Below, in pieces: positions 55,701 to 64,000 of a stretch of 64,000 nt of DNA. Source of the stretch: Syngnathus acus. Taxonomy: Eukaryota > Chordata > Actinopteri > Syngnathiformes > Syngnathidae. The position numbers were made by a program, and so were the translations under genes. The notes under the pieces were generated by a model. It searched no databases, was not told the origin of the DNA, and saw nothing but the letters and a program-made list of their open reading frames with translations. The stretch is taken from NCBI RefSeq assembly GCF_901709675.1, contig NC_051108.1, forward strand, positions 1,426,001-1,490,000. The letters are read 5' to 3'. The stretch's first letter is position 1. The number at the start of each line of letters is the position of its first letter.

Positions 55701-58508
55701 ACCCTCCGGCAACAAGTCGTCCCCCTCGCCTCTACCAGGTCGGTCGCAATCCTGTCCGCCGGCCACATTTTCTCACAGAGCCGAACATACGTAGCGAGGA
55801 TCCGGAATTAAAACCTCAAAGACTTTGTCGGCGCGTGTCGGCAGTGTGCCAAGTCATCGCCATGTACGACTACACGGCGGCCAACCCCGACGAGCTGAGC
55901 TTCTCCAAGGGCCGGCTCATCAACGTCCTGGACAAGACCAACCCGGACTGGTGGAAAGGCGAAGCCGACGGCGTCACGGGGCTGCTCCCCACCAACTACG
56001 TCAAGATGACCACCGAGTCCGACCCCAGTCAGCAATGTGAGTACGGCAAAAACCTTTCCGACGGCGGCGAGAAGGAAACGGCCGCCCCGAGCTGAGTCTC
56101 AGGTTGCTCGATGTAACATGTTGTTAACAAGCCCCACATTTAATTAGCATCTCTGAACAAACGCCCCAAGTAATTAGCGGCCATGTAACGAGCGCACGTG
56201 CATGGCGAGGCCCCGCATTAATATTCCCGCTTGATTAATGTCTGTGCTCTCTGCCTCATCCCACTCACCCCCCCTCCCCTTCTCCTCCTCTTCCTGCCTC
56301 ATCTTTCCTTTTGTTTCCTCCGTAGGACAAACAATGTGGGCTTTCCCGTCCTCCTCCTCTTCCTCTTCCTTCTCCTCCTCTTCCTCACCTTACCGGAATC
56401 ACGACCACCTGCGTGCGGGCGGGGACAGAACCAGCCTTGCTTGTTCTTATTTGATTTTGTTTTTTGGGGTGGTGGGGACTTTTGCCTCTCATTTTGCTCA
56501 ACTAACATTGACACCGGCACAAAGCGTGATGACACATTGTGACGTGACACCACAATATTAGGAACACTGCCGTATGAGAATTACAAATGACATTTGCCAG
56601 CAGCAACTCATCTTCCTCTCCGCTCTCTTCCCTCCATTTCTGCCTATGCAATCACGGAAGGTGCTGAAAAGTCGAGAATAAAAAGAGGTTCGAACACTGC
56701 TTGCGTCTCGTTTGTCTGTGTGTGTGCGTCAAAAGGGTGCGCGGACCTGATGACGCTGGACACCATGAGCCCCCAGGAAAGGAAGAGGCAGGGTTACATC
56801 CACGAGCTCATCCGCACTGAGGAGACCTACGTGGACGACCTGGAGCTGGTGCTGGAGGTCTTGGAGAAAAAAAAGAAAAAAACACACTCACACAAAATTG
56901 TCACTGCTCCATTTTCAAAATGCTCTAATTGGACTTTATCAGGTGTTCTACAAGCCCATGTCGGAGTCGGGTCGCCTAACGGAAGCGGAGATGGGCGTCA
57001 TTTTCATCAACTGGCGAGAGCTGATCGTGTGCAACAGCAGACTGCTGCAGTGAGTACACCCCCCCCACACCCACCTCAAACACACACACACACACACACA
57101 CTCTCACCCCTCTGGCGTCTTTCAGGGCGCTGCGCCTGCGCAAGCAGACGGGCGGCGACAACATGCCGGTGCAGCTGATCGGCGATCTGCTGGCGTCGGA
57201 GCTGACGCGATTGCGGCCCTACGTCGGCTTCTGCTCTTGCCAGCTCAACGCCGCCGCCCTGCTGCAGAGCAAAACCCATAACCAGCCCGACTTCAAGGAC
57301 TTCCTCAAGGTACTCGCCCAAATGTGCACTGTGGCTTTTTTGTTTTTTTAAATCACCTGACCTCTTCCGTGCCGAGCAGAAAATCGCCACCAACTACCGC
57401 TGTAAGGGGATGCCTCTGTCCAGCTTTCTTCTCAAGCCCATGCAGAGGATAACCCGCTACCCTCTGCTCATAAAGAACGTACGTACCGCCTCCGTCCGTC
57501 TTGGGCGCTCTCCTCTGAGCGTGCCGTCTTGACGCGGTTTCAGATCCTGGAGCACACGCCCAAGCAGCACGCGGACCACGCCCCCCTGCGGGAGGCTCTG
57601 GAGCGGGCCGAGGAGCTGTGCTCTCAGGTCAACGAGGGCGTCAGGGAAAAGGAGAACTCGGACCGCCTGGAGTGGATCCAGAGCCACGTGCAGTGCGACG
57701 GCGCCATCGAGGTAAGACCATCCCTTTGAGAAATGTCATTCCGGAGAAAAACAAAAAAACATTTGTGTGGTGGCCAGAACTTGGTGTTGGACTCGCTGAC
57801 CAATTGCCTCGGACCGCGCAAGCTGCTGCACAGCGGCCGGCTGCACAAGAGCAAGAGCAGCCGCGAATTGTGGGCCTTCCTCTTCAACGACTTCCTGCTC
57901 CTGACGCAGAGCGCCAAGTCCTTGTCCTTCTCCGGGCCCGACAAGCTCTTCGGACCCAAGAGCAGCGGCGTCCAGCTCAAGATGTACAAAGCGGTGAGCC
58001 GAAGCGCCCGCCCGCTCGCCGCCTCCAGACGTCACTCCCCTCGCTCGTCTTGCCTTTATTTTGTCGACAGCCGCTCTTTCTCAATGAGGTTCTGGTCAAA
58101 ATGCCACCGGACCCGTCCAGCGACGAGCCGCTCTTCCTCGTCTCGCACATCGACCGCGTCTACTCGCTCAGGACGGACACCTTGAATGAAAGGTGACAGC
58201 GAGCGCCGGTTTTTCAATTCCTGATTGGACACATTCGATGGCATAGCAAGCAGTACCTGTTTGGGTTTTGTCAGGGCGGCGTGGGTACAGAAAATCAAAG
58301 TGGCGTCTGAACTTTTCATCGAGACGGAGAAGAAGAAACGTGAGAAGGCCTATCAAGGTCAGCGAAGACATTTTGTCTCTTCGCACGTCGTGCTTTTCTG
58401 ACGTCTGCGCTTCCCGCAGCTCGCTCTCTGAAGGCGAGCGGCATCGGCAGGCTTCTGGTGACCGTCTCTGAGGCCCAAGAGCTCAAAGCTAGCAAGCCCA
58501 ACGGTGAT

Positions 58509-58539
<31 letters not shown>

Positions 58540-58971
58540 GTTGTGAGCGGCATCTCACCCCCAGCGCCCCCTGCAGGCAAGAGCAACCCGTACTGCGAGC
58601 TAACCATGGGCGCCCAGTGCTACACGTCTCGACCCGCCAGCAACACGCTCAACCCCAAGTGGAACTTCAACTGCCAGTTCTTCATCAAAGACCTCTACCA
58701 GGACGTCCTGAGCATCACCGTCTTTGAGAAGAACCAGTTCTCGCCGGATGGTGAGTGCACACGTCTCGGGAGGAAATCCGCTTCTCTCATCAGCGGCACT
58801 CGCTCGCTTTCATCAGACTTCCTGGGTCGCGCCGAGGTTCCCGTGGCGACCATCAAGAAGGAAATGGAGAGCAAAGGCGCCGCCGGTCGTCGCCTGCTGC
58901 TCCACGAAGTCCCCACCGGAGAAGTCTGGGTCAAGTTGGACCTGCAGCTCTACGAGCCGCCCCACAAATGA
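48670..58971 (+). CDS. itsn2: ITSN2 (intersectin 2), long form with DH-PH-C2 (37 coding exons)
   Basis: Intersectin is an endocytic scaffold that binds clathrin-coat and dynamin partners through EH and SH3 domains and activates Cdc42 through its DH-PH module. The start ATGAACG (48670-48676, end of exon 48618-48676) splices to 49773, giving [18 protein letters not shown], which fits the MNGGPNMW region near the human ITSN2 N-terminus. The 37 exons total 4,932 nt (1,643 codons plus stop); human ITSN2-L is about 1,697. Exon edges are given in the four module entries. The paralogue choice rests on ITSN2-like segments ([46 protein letters not shown]) and on synteny with human 2p. Neighbours: ddx1 lies 1.9 kb upstream of the ATG and a FAM228-like gene converges from the other side. 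SH3B is absent and SH3D is degenerate. The protein ends [10 protein letters not shown]. Confidence 0.95.
49773..51968 (+). other. itsn2: itsn2 exons encoding EH1, linker and EH2
   Basis: Exons 49773-49862, 49927-49991, 50062-50216, 50302-50496, 50690-50789, 51365-51516, 51662-51725, 51831-51968. EH1 has a canonical EF-loop, [13 protein letters not shown], and EH2 has [13 protein letters not shown]. Both contain the conserved Trp before the loop (AEIWNLAD, AAIWNLAD) that forms the NPF-peptide pocket. The linker between them is rich in Pro, Met and Ser. The Trp codon is split by an intron in both EH domains, at the same phase, which reflects their origin by duplication. Confidence 0.9.
52047..54242 (+). 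other. itsn2: itsn2 exons encoding the coiled-coil (KLERQ) region
   Basis: Exons 52047-52154, 52219-52491, 52546-52684, 52760-52900, 52975-53062, 53130-53269, 53709-54049 and the first part of 54111-54342. The region opens with [15 protein letters not shown] and becomes almost pure E/R/K/Q with heptad-like spacing. In the family it mediates dimerisation and Eps15 binding. The exon 53709-54049 encodes an unusually regular run of Glu-Arg blocks, more extreme than the human segment as I recall it. An 81-nt open stretch at 53439-53519 in the preceding intron was not accepted as an exon. Confidence 0.85.
54243..56036 (+). other. itsn2: itsn2 SH3 array: SH3A, SH3C, SH3D, SH3E (SH3B missing)
   Basis: SH3A spans 54111-54342 (end) and 54403-54551: [30 protein letters not shown]. 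Linker exons are 54625-54688, 54803-54921 and 54992-55032. SH3C is 55096-55262: [35 protein letters not shown]. Exon 55329-55362 is linker. SH3D is 55434-55561 and 55642-55738: [31 protein letters not shown]3E is 55845-56036: [36 protein letters not shown]. No SH3B (ALYPW/ALCSW, WWFGEV, GWFPKSYVK) can be found between SH3A and SH3C, where the introns are only 59-114 bp. SH3D lacks the usual ALYDY-type start, and the WFP signature reads WLH. Confidence 0.88.
56037..56735 (+). other. itsn2: itsn2 intron with potential short-form terminal exon
   Basis: Read-through from SH3E adds about 20 codons and reaches TGA at 56093-56095. An AATAAA at 56678 could end such a transcript. Known intersectins make a short form lacking DH-PH-C2, so this is a possible source of it here. 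The intron also holds a C/T-rich tract at 56260-56400. Confidence 0.4.
57080..57102. repeat. (CA)n microsatellite
   Basis: A CA tract in an itsn2 intron between DH exons. Confidence 0.85.
58509..58536. repeat. (AC)14 microsatellite
   Basis: It fills much of the 73-bp intron between two C2 exons of itsn2. Confidence 0.9.
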
Positions 58972-59077
58972 CTTCTGAGCCGCGTTGCGCTCACAAGTGC
59001 CTTGCCCCACAAATGGCAATCGTATCTTTTTCATTTTCCAAACACAACCTTTTGGACCTGACGTTGTGATGATGAGC

Positions 59078-59083
59078 TTTTAT
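59078..59083 (-). terminator. Polyadenylation signal of the FAM228-like gene
   Basis: TTTATT on the + strand reads AATAAA on the minus strand, 159 bp past the stop codon at 59242. It lies inside the itsn2 3'UTR. Confidence 0.55.
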
Positions 59084-59134
59084 TCGTCCAAACGTGTCGG
59101 GTAGATGATGCAGCTCAGATGTGGTCAAAGGTGA

Positions 59135-59140
59135 AATAAA
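59135..59140 (+). terminator. itsn2: itsn2 polyadenylation signal
   Basis: AATAAA lies 164 bp after the itsn2 stop and is followed by a TG-containing segment. It lies between the minus gene's stop codon and that gene's own poly(A) signal. Confidence 0.7.
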
Positions 59141-59241
59141 CACAACATGCTGTCCAGTCCGCTCGCTCAGGGCTCGCTTATTCCGGCCAGCGTGCGTCTT
59201 TGGTTTACCGACAGGTGGCGGAAGAAGAAAAAAAGCGCTCC

Positions 59242-61025
59242 TCATCTGGAGAACCAGCAGTCGGCGTGATGGCACGTCCCGTCCGGCGCCGAGCTCTCGC
59301 GGATGTGGAACGGCACCTTCAAGCTGCACGACACGTCATCAGCGGTATGTTACTCTTTCTTTGGGCTCAAAACTTTAACATTTATAAAATCCAGAGTTAA
59401 ACTGTCATGGTCGTACCAAGACCTGACGTGGTTGGTGTTGCTCTTGTCTGCCGACCGAAGAGGGAGCGCGTCGACGACGGTCGAAGGCGTCGTGTAGCCT
59501 TCGTGCTCCGTTTGGCTCTGGTTGATCCACTTGAAGTAGCATCCTGAATGCAGGAAACAAAATAGATATGCAGAGGTTGTTGCGATGAGGTCATGTGACC
59601 AAAGGTAGCTTACCTGCATCACAGCGAGTCCTCATTTTGAACTTGGCGTTGAAAAATTCCTTCTCCTTCAGCTCGGCCGCCCTCAGCTGGGAAACGCATT
59701 TGACACAAAATTCACCTTTTATACATTCCCTTTCATTGCGCATCTTTGTAACAAAATGCAGAATTTATTCTATTTTGATCTCCTTTTATTATGTATATTT
59801 AACCAAATTATACATAGTTTAGAAATATGTCGTTCGCTCACCTTGCACTGGTGTGGCGTTTTGTCGCGGAGGACGTACGGGTTGTACGCATTCAGGTCGC
59901 ACATATCCAGAAAGACGAAGCCCTGAAAGCGTAAGGCAGCAGCGTCAGCCCCGACGCCCGTCTCGGGCCTCGCGGCAGCCGTACCTTGGTGTTTCCGTGA
60001 TTCAGGAATTGCTGGTACAAGTTCTGGCGCAGCTTGACCTCCAGCGGGTTGCAGATAGCCATGTGGTGCTGGAGCTTATTTTGGCGCGCACCCCACTCAA
60101 TCTCGTGCACACGCTTGCGTGTCACCTCCCTCCCCATCGTCTTGGCTTCGTGCTGCCTGCTCAGGAAAGTCTCCAGCTCCTACACAAGTTAGCTTTTGCT
60201 AGCTTCTCTGTGTCACCACTTAAGTTTTATTGATGACATTTGCTGAGCTTGCACTTGGATCTCAAAACTATTTTCCACGTTGAAATTAATTGAAATGCCA
60301 ATTTGTTCCAGACAAAAAAAAAAACTTTCCTTGCTTTCTCAATTTGCTACATGTGAAAAAAATCAAAAATACTTGCTTTGCTGAAAAAACCATTTGTTGA
60401 TGTGTTTTGGTGATTTCTGCAACACCCTTAGATGCCACAAGAGGGCACTCCTGTGTTTAGATTAGTGTTGGGGCAAGCAACACATTTTTGGGAAAACATG
60501 CCTTTAGTTCCACTTTAACTCATACCTTGTCTGTTTCCACTAAAGGTCGAATCAATTCTTTAGCCTCTCGAATTTCAGCCTCCATTTTTATCTGAAGCAT
60601 AAACGTGAAGTTAAATGATACATGATATCGTTGGCGGGGGCTGCGGCGTCGTGCAGTACCTGCAGTCGCCTGGTGGAGGTGTAAGAGAGCGCGCCTCGCC
60701 GCGGCCTGGATGCGTGTGCCTCCATGGCTTCATCCCGTTTATTGAGTTTGAGGGGGCCGTCAGATTTCCTCTCCTTCACCGGCGCACTCGGTTTCACCTC
60801 GGGCCACAGGCACTTGGACTCTGTCCCCTGTAGTTTGCACAAGGTGCGTGGATATAAAACACTAAGATGACAAATGACTTGAATACTTTTTTTTTTTTTT
60901 TTTTTTAGCTCAACTGCATCAGCGCACCACCCAAAGTGACATTGACCCACCTCGGGTGCCAGAAGTCTAATATTGAACGGGATATGGTAGGTGATGACAC
61001 CCTCATTCTTCCTCTTTGGCCTCAT
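59242..61025 (-). CDS. FAM228-like protein (8 coding exons)
   Basis: Minus-strand exons, 5' to 3': 61025-60951, 60827-60660, 60591-60526, 60179-59985, 59922-59842, 59686-59614, 59543-59417, 59323-59242. The model closes at 867 nt (288 codons plus stop); a donor at 59423 instead of 59417 would give 286. The start is MRPKRKNEGVITYH, and a 5' non-coding exon probably ends at 61132. The core is basic and helical (ELETFLSRQHEAKTMGREV), followed by LYQQFLNHGNTK and GFVFLDMCDLNAYNPYVL. That last pattern resembles the FAM228A/B core as I remember it (FLxxxNxKGxVFLxxYDxxEYNP). Synteny supports this: FAM228A/B sit next to ITSN2 in human. The family's function is unknown; an X-box in the promoter hints at a ciliary or testis role. 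There is no signal peptide or membrane segment. The gene is tail-to-tail with itsn2. Confidence 0.65.
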
Positions 61026-61982
61026 GTCTAAAAAAAAATCACAAACAAAAGTAGCCGTACATATTTGGAAATACATTTCATAAGTAAACCAACTTCTCCC
61101 GTGATGCATTGTGCGCGCCCCCTTTTCTTACCTTGTACGAAGTGTCAAGGTGTTTGCAAGGCGAGCGACATTAAAAAGCTACAGCCAACACTTGAGGGAC
61201 ACTTAATTTAGCACATTTTCAACCCTCTGTCGAAAAGCTTGTAGTTTTGGCCCAACTTGGAGAACGGGTGTTTTGAGTGAGTGCGAATCGATCTGGTCCG
61301 TTACCGTGACAACTCTATGACGTCACACTTTGTTACAGAGGCCGATGAAATCTTTCAATCAAACTTTAAATATAGCAAACACTTATTAAAGGTGTCAAAA
61401 TAAATATATGCAGGTAAATCGTTTAAAACGAAATGTACAAACATGAAAAAAAGAACAAGCAAAACACAATTGCAGCGTAAAAATGTTTGTTAGTTTCACA
61501 GCCTTTTTGCGCAAATACAATTATTGAGTAACTATTTGAGAATTTGAAAGGGATGTGGATACTTCCATGATAGGTGAGTAAAGTTGACCGATTAGTAAGA
61601 TAAGACAGACAATCTTGTAATTAGTCAACTCGACGTCTTCCAGTTAAGTACGGTGACGCGTTGTCATGACATCACTGACGGCACCCTCGTTCCTCCTCAA
61701 GTTTAAAAGCAGAACCGAAAGATGAAACAGCGTGAGCTATTGGACGCAGTCGACTAATCGAAAGTCTTAACTGCGGCTGTCTCCGTCCGTCCGTCTGTGC
61801 GTCCCTCTGTCCGAGTCGCGCACACGTTGCAGACGCTCCTCCGTCACACGCGATCATCCATCTGATCATGTGAGTGCGTCAAAGACGTCAGGACGACATC
61901 ATTGTCATCGCAAATCCAAATTATTTTCATTTTATTCATTTATTTGTCGGAGTTCCGCTGACGGCGAGGAAAAGCGGCTCAC
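61026..61982. promoter_or_regulatory. Head-to-head promoter interval of the FAM228-like gene and the 61983 gene
   Basis: About 0.96 kb separates two divergent start codons. On the minus side there is a donor CAAG|GTAAG (exon edge 61132) for a 5'UTR exon, then an X-box and CRE at 61300-61325. On the plus side CATGTGAGT at about 61868-61876 could be a 5'UTR donor. Between them the DNA is AT-rich (61330-61620). No other gene is seen. Confidence 0.5.
61300..61325. promoter_or_regulatory. X-box followed by a full CRE
   Basis: GTTACCGTGACAAC (61300-61313) has both RFX half sites. Five bases on is the perfect palindrome TGACGTCA (61318-61325). They lie about 170 bp upstream of the predicted 5'UTR donor of the minus gene. 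Confidence 0.6.
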
Positions 61983-62974
61983 ATGGATTGGGTCACCTAT
62001 TTGGCTGCGTGTATCGTGTTCCTGTGGATTTTCTGCTTCATAGACGGTAAGATATTTATTATAGAATCTATTGGATCGAATTTAAAAAGAATAGCCCATG
62101 TGTGCAAAAAAAATAGAAGCTTCTTCCACTGACACGTTTTAATAGTTTGTTTTGAGATGCGCTAGTAATGTTAATTATTTTGCTTAGCTTTAGCAGTCTT
62201 TATCACTGAAAACCGCCATAATGTGCATAAATTCATGTATAAAGTCTGAATTGAAGACAGCCGTGTAATTTTAATGTTATTCACTTTGACATTCAAGATG
62301 CTCCGTTGTAGTCATTTTGCTAGTTTTCACATTGCTGGTGCCAAACTTTGTGCTTCTTTGCGTGCACGGGTGACTTTAATGCTCTCTGACATTAGTCACC
62401 GCATCAGATTAGGCTCCGGGCCATTTCCTAATCTCTCTTTTCTCGGCCTGCAGGCAACGCCGTGTTGGAGCTGCGTCTGCTCTTCCACGCCCTGACTAAG
62501 GCGGCGTGCCACCTGTACCTTGCCCTGTTGCCCCTGCGTCGCGCCGCCGCCCACTTCAGCAACTGCGCGCGCCACCTGCTGGCCAGCGCGCAGCAGCAGC
62601 ATGGCCCCGCCCCGCCTGTCTCGCACGGCGCGCCGCTGGCGGGCCGCGCGTGCACGCTGCACCTCCTGGAGGGCGCGTGCGTGCTGTGCGAGACCATGCC
62701 CAACCTGATGGCGGCGGCGCTGAGCGTGGGCGCCGCGCTGTGCCACGGCCTGCAGGGCGGCGCCTACGTGCTGGCGGCCACCCTGCGCGCCATCCAGCTC
62801 AACCTCTTCACGCAGATGAACGGCGAGCGCGAGCGCTGGGATAAGGAGCGCCACCGCGCCAAAGAAAGCGAGAAGAGGCTCAACTCCAAAGTGCTCGAGT
62901 ACATCTCCGTCTTTTGCCAGGATCCCGTCAGCGCTTTGCGGATCAAAGTGGACGTCCCGCCCGTGTACAGATAA
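61983..62974 (+). CDS. Uncharacterised small membrane protein (2 exons)
   Basis: Exons 61983-62046 and 62454-62974 (donor GACG|GTAAGA, acceptor CCTGCAG) give 194 codons. I do not recognise the family. The N-terminus, MDWVTYLAACIVFLWIFCFI, is a clear hydrophobic segment without a typical cleavage site, so it is probably a signal anchor. The middle is rich in Ala, Leu, Cys and His, with two or three more moderately hydrophobic stretches (about residues 28-45 and 95-135). The last 60 residues turn charged and helical (NGERERWDKERHRAKESEKR), ending KVDVPPVYR. The second exon is very GC-rich. Both strands are open across it, but the splice sites, ATG context and stop support the + strand. An AATAAA follows at 63244. 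Confidence 0.6.
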
Positions 62975-63613
62975 TCCTCGGCCCGCCCGACGCTCGCTTA
63001 GGTACACCTGGAGAAGATTGGGCGAGGCATCCATACCTAATGTAGTGTCCGCAGGCTTGGCCAAGTGGAACTTTACGAGGCCTTTTAACTCCAGTGCGGG
63101 TCAGCAGTGATGAACTCTGAACTTTGCCTTCTGGTTCTCACTCTTGTTGAAAGAGGCGACGTCGTCCGAGATGGTTTATCCATGGTGCATTTTGTTCTGC
63201 TTATTTCACATTTATTTATTATGTCAAGAAGTTCTAAAAAAAAAATAAAAGTCTCAAATAGAATATTGATTTGCTGTGGTATTTGACGTTAAAAGCCAAT
63301 AAGCCAAAAATATTTTAGTAGAAAAAAATTGTTACAAGATTTAATTGATGCAAAATAAATGTCTTCATTTTTTTCCATGTCTTCAGTCTGGTAACCTTGT
63401 CATGATATTTCCTTTCAGTGTAGTTCCAACACTCCTTCATATAAAAGTTTCAAAGAAATGTAACTGGCTCAAATCTAAATGCTGCTGATGTCTTCAGATG
63501 CTTGCCGACACTGAAAAGTAAAGCGCGGCGCAAGAAGAAAGACAAGGAGGACAGAGGTCAAGTGGAGGTGAGCATGCAAATGTGGTGTGATGCTGGACTT
63601 GTTCCAGTGGAGA
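62975..63613. other. Spacer between the 61983 gene and the minus-strand gene end
   Basis: This contains the 3'UTR of the + gene and AT-rich sequence with several AATAAA-like words near 63349. A basic open stretch at 63498-63567 (LKSKARRKKKDKEDRG) with AG and GT borders could be a + strand exon, but no compatible neighbour exon was found. Confidence 0.4.
63244..63249 (+). terminator. Polyadenylation signal of the 61983 gene
   Basis: AATAAA lies 270 bp past the stop codon in an AT-rich 3'UTR-like stretch. Confidence 0.6.
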
Positions 63614-64000
63614 CTAAAGTCTTGCGTCAGGTTCAGTCTGGATCTTCGGGGGACGGATTTGGCCAGCTAGAGATGAGAAAAACACTTTAGCGTAATTCCA
63701 AGCCGAGCGCTGGTCAACACCGGCGACTTGCTTCAAATATTATCGGGTAATGCAAAACAACAAGCAGCTGTCTTACAGAGCATGCCTTCAATCCGTCTCA
63801 CGGCGTCTTTATCGACACGGTACGCCTTGTCTGACCTGTAAACGAGACCAAAGCGGTCAAGCGGGCTGCAGACAAAATGAGCTTAGCAGCCAAACAGTTT
63901 TTCCCTCATGACTTTAATCTCATTACTCACGCCTTCAACTTTGTCACAGCTGCCAAGTTCCTGAGGGACGCCAGGACGTTCTTCTGGACGTCGGACGAGA
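63614..64000 (-). CDS. C-terminal exons of an unidentified gene (runs off the window)
   Basis: Three minus-strand exons fit in phase: 64000-63931 (donor GC|GTGAGT), 63865-63777 (acceptor CTGCAG, donor CTCT|GTAAGA) and 63666-63614 (acceptor TCTCTAG, stop TAG). The peptide contains VQKNVLASLRNLAAVTKLKA, then PLDRFGLVYRSDKAYRVDKD, and ends PPKIQTEPDARL. It looks like a soluble globular C-terminus, but I cannot assign a family. The first two exons are well supported by splice sites and frame. The last is weaker; without it the frame reads on to a TGA after ALPDNI. Confidence 0.45.

Larger units (their letters stand above)
56736..58971 (+). other. itsn2: itsn2 exons encoding DH, PH and C2 domains
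   Basis: Exons 56736-56857, 56943-57049, 57126-57309, 57380-57478, 57544-57711, 57778-57993, 58071-58192, 58276-58357, 58420-58503, 58577-58750, 58817-58971. The DH (RhoGEF) domain begins [19 protein letters not shown] and includes [20 protein letters not shown], the helix that contacts the GTPase. The PH domain runs from about [16 protein letters not shown] to the [19 protein letters not shown] segment. The C2 domain starts [16 protein letters not shown] and continues NPYCELTMG and [12 protein letters not shown] to the stop. The module is complete, so GEF activity toward Cdc42 is expected. Confidence 0.92.

Noticed and set aside
63498-63567. Basic + strand exon (LKSKARRKKKDKEDRG)
   Set aside because: AG and GT borders are present, but the next + strand open stretch near 63952 does not continue in phase (it hits a stop), and the minus-strand exons there fit better.

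Overview
This is a stretch of compact vertebrate nuclear DNA, most likely from a ray-finned (teleost) fish. Genes are split by GT-AG introns that are mostly under 150 bp, exons are GC-rich, non-coding DNA is rich in CA/TG and homopolymer tracts, and the gene content matches human 2p23-p24. There are no prokaryotic features. The species cannot be named from the sequence.

Layout. (1) 55-13825 (+): the last 20 coding exons of nbas, an ER tethering-complex subunit, ending at a TGA with an AATAAA at 14228. (2) 13.8-22.4 kb: non-coding, with three RFX/X-box palindromes (14728-15048), two CTCF-like motifs in divergent orientation (18032, 19144) and a LINE reverse-transcriptase relic. (3) 22938-23747 (-): lratd1 (fam84a), one coding exon in a GC/CpG-rich block. 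(4) 24-42.5 kb: an 18-kb gene-poor interval with simple repeats, two more LINE relics, a 12-bp minisatellite and several blocks that look like conserved non-coding elements. (5) 42632-46798 (+): ddx1, 26 exons, 740 codons. (6) 48670-58971 (+): itsn2 (intersectin 2), 37 coding exons, 1643 codons, starting less than 0.5 kb after ddx1 ends. (7) 59242-61025 (-): a FAM228-like gene, tail-to-tail with itsn2. (8) 61983-62974 (+): an unrecognised two-exon membrane-protein gene, head-to-head with the FAM228-like gene. (9) 63614-64000 (-): the last exons of an unrecognised gene that runs off the window.

The exon models for ddx1, itsn2 and the FAM228-like gene were assembled by hand from splice sites and reading phase. 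Each closes to a whole number of codons, and ddx1 comes out at exactly the 740-residue length I recall for human DDX1. The genes do not form one pathway. They are a conserved neighbourhood: NBAS (retrograde traffic), DDX1 (RNA helicase), ITSN2 (endocytic scaffold and Cdc42 GEF), LRATD1, and a probably ciliary FAM228 relative.

Most notable points: the intersectin lacks its second SH3 domain (SH3B) and has an eroded SH3D; DDX1 carries DECD instead of DEAD and a Lys in motif Ia; gene order implies an inversion of the nbas-lratd1 block relative to human, with no MYCN beside ddx1; X-box motifs are clustered downstream of nbas, and an X-box plus a perfect CRE sits in the FAM228-like promoter.
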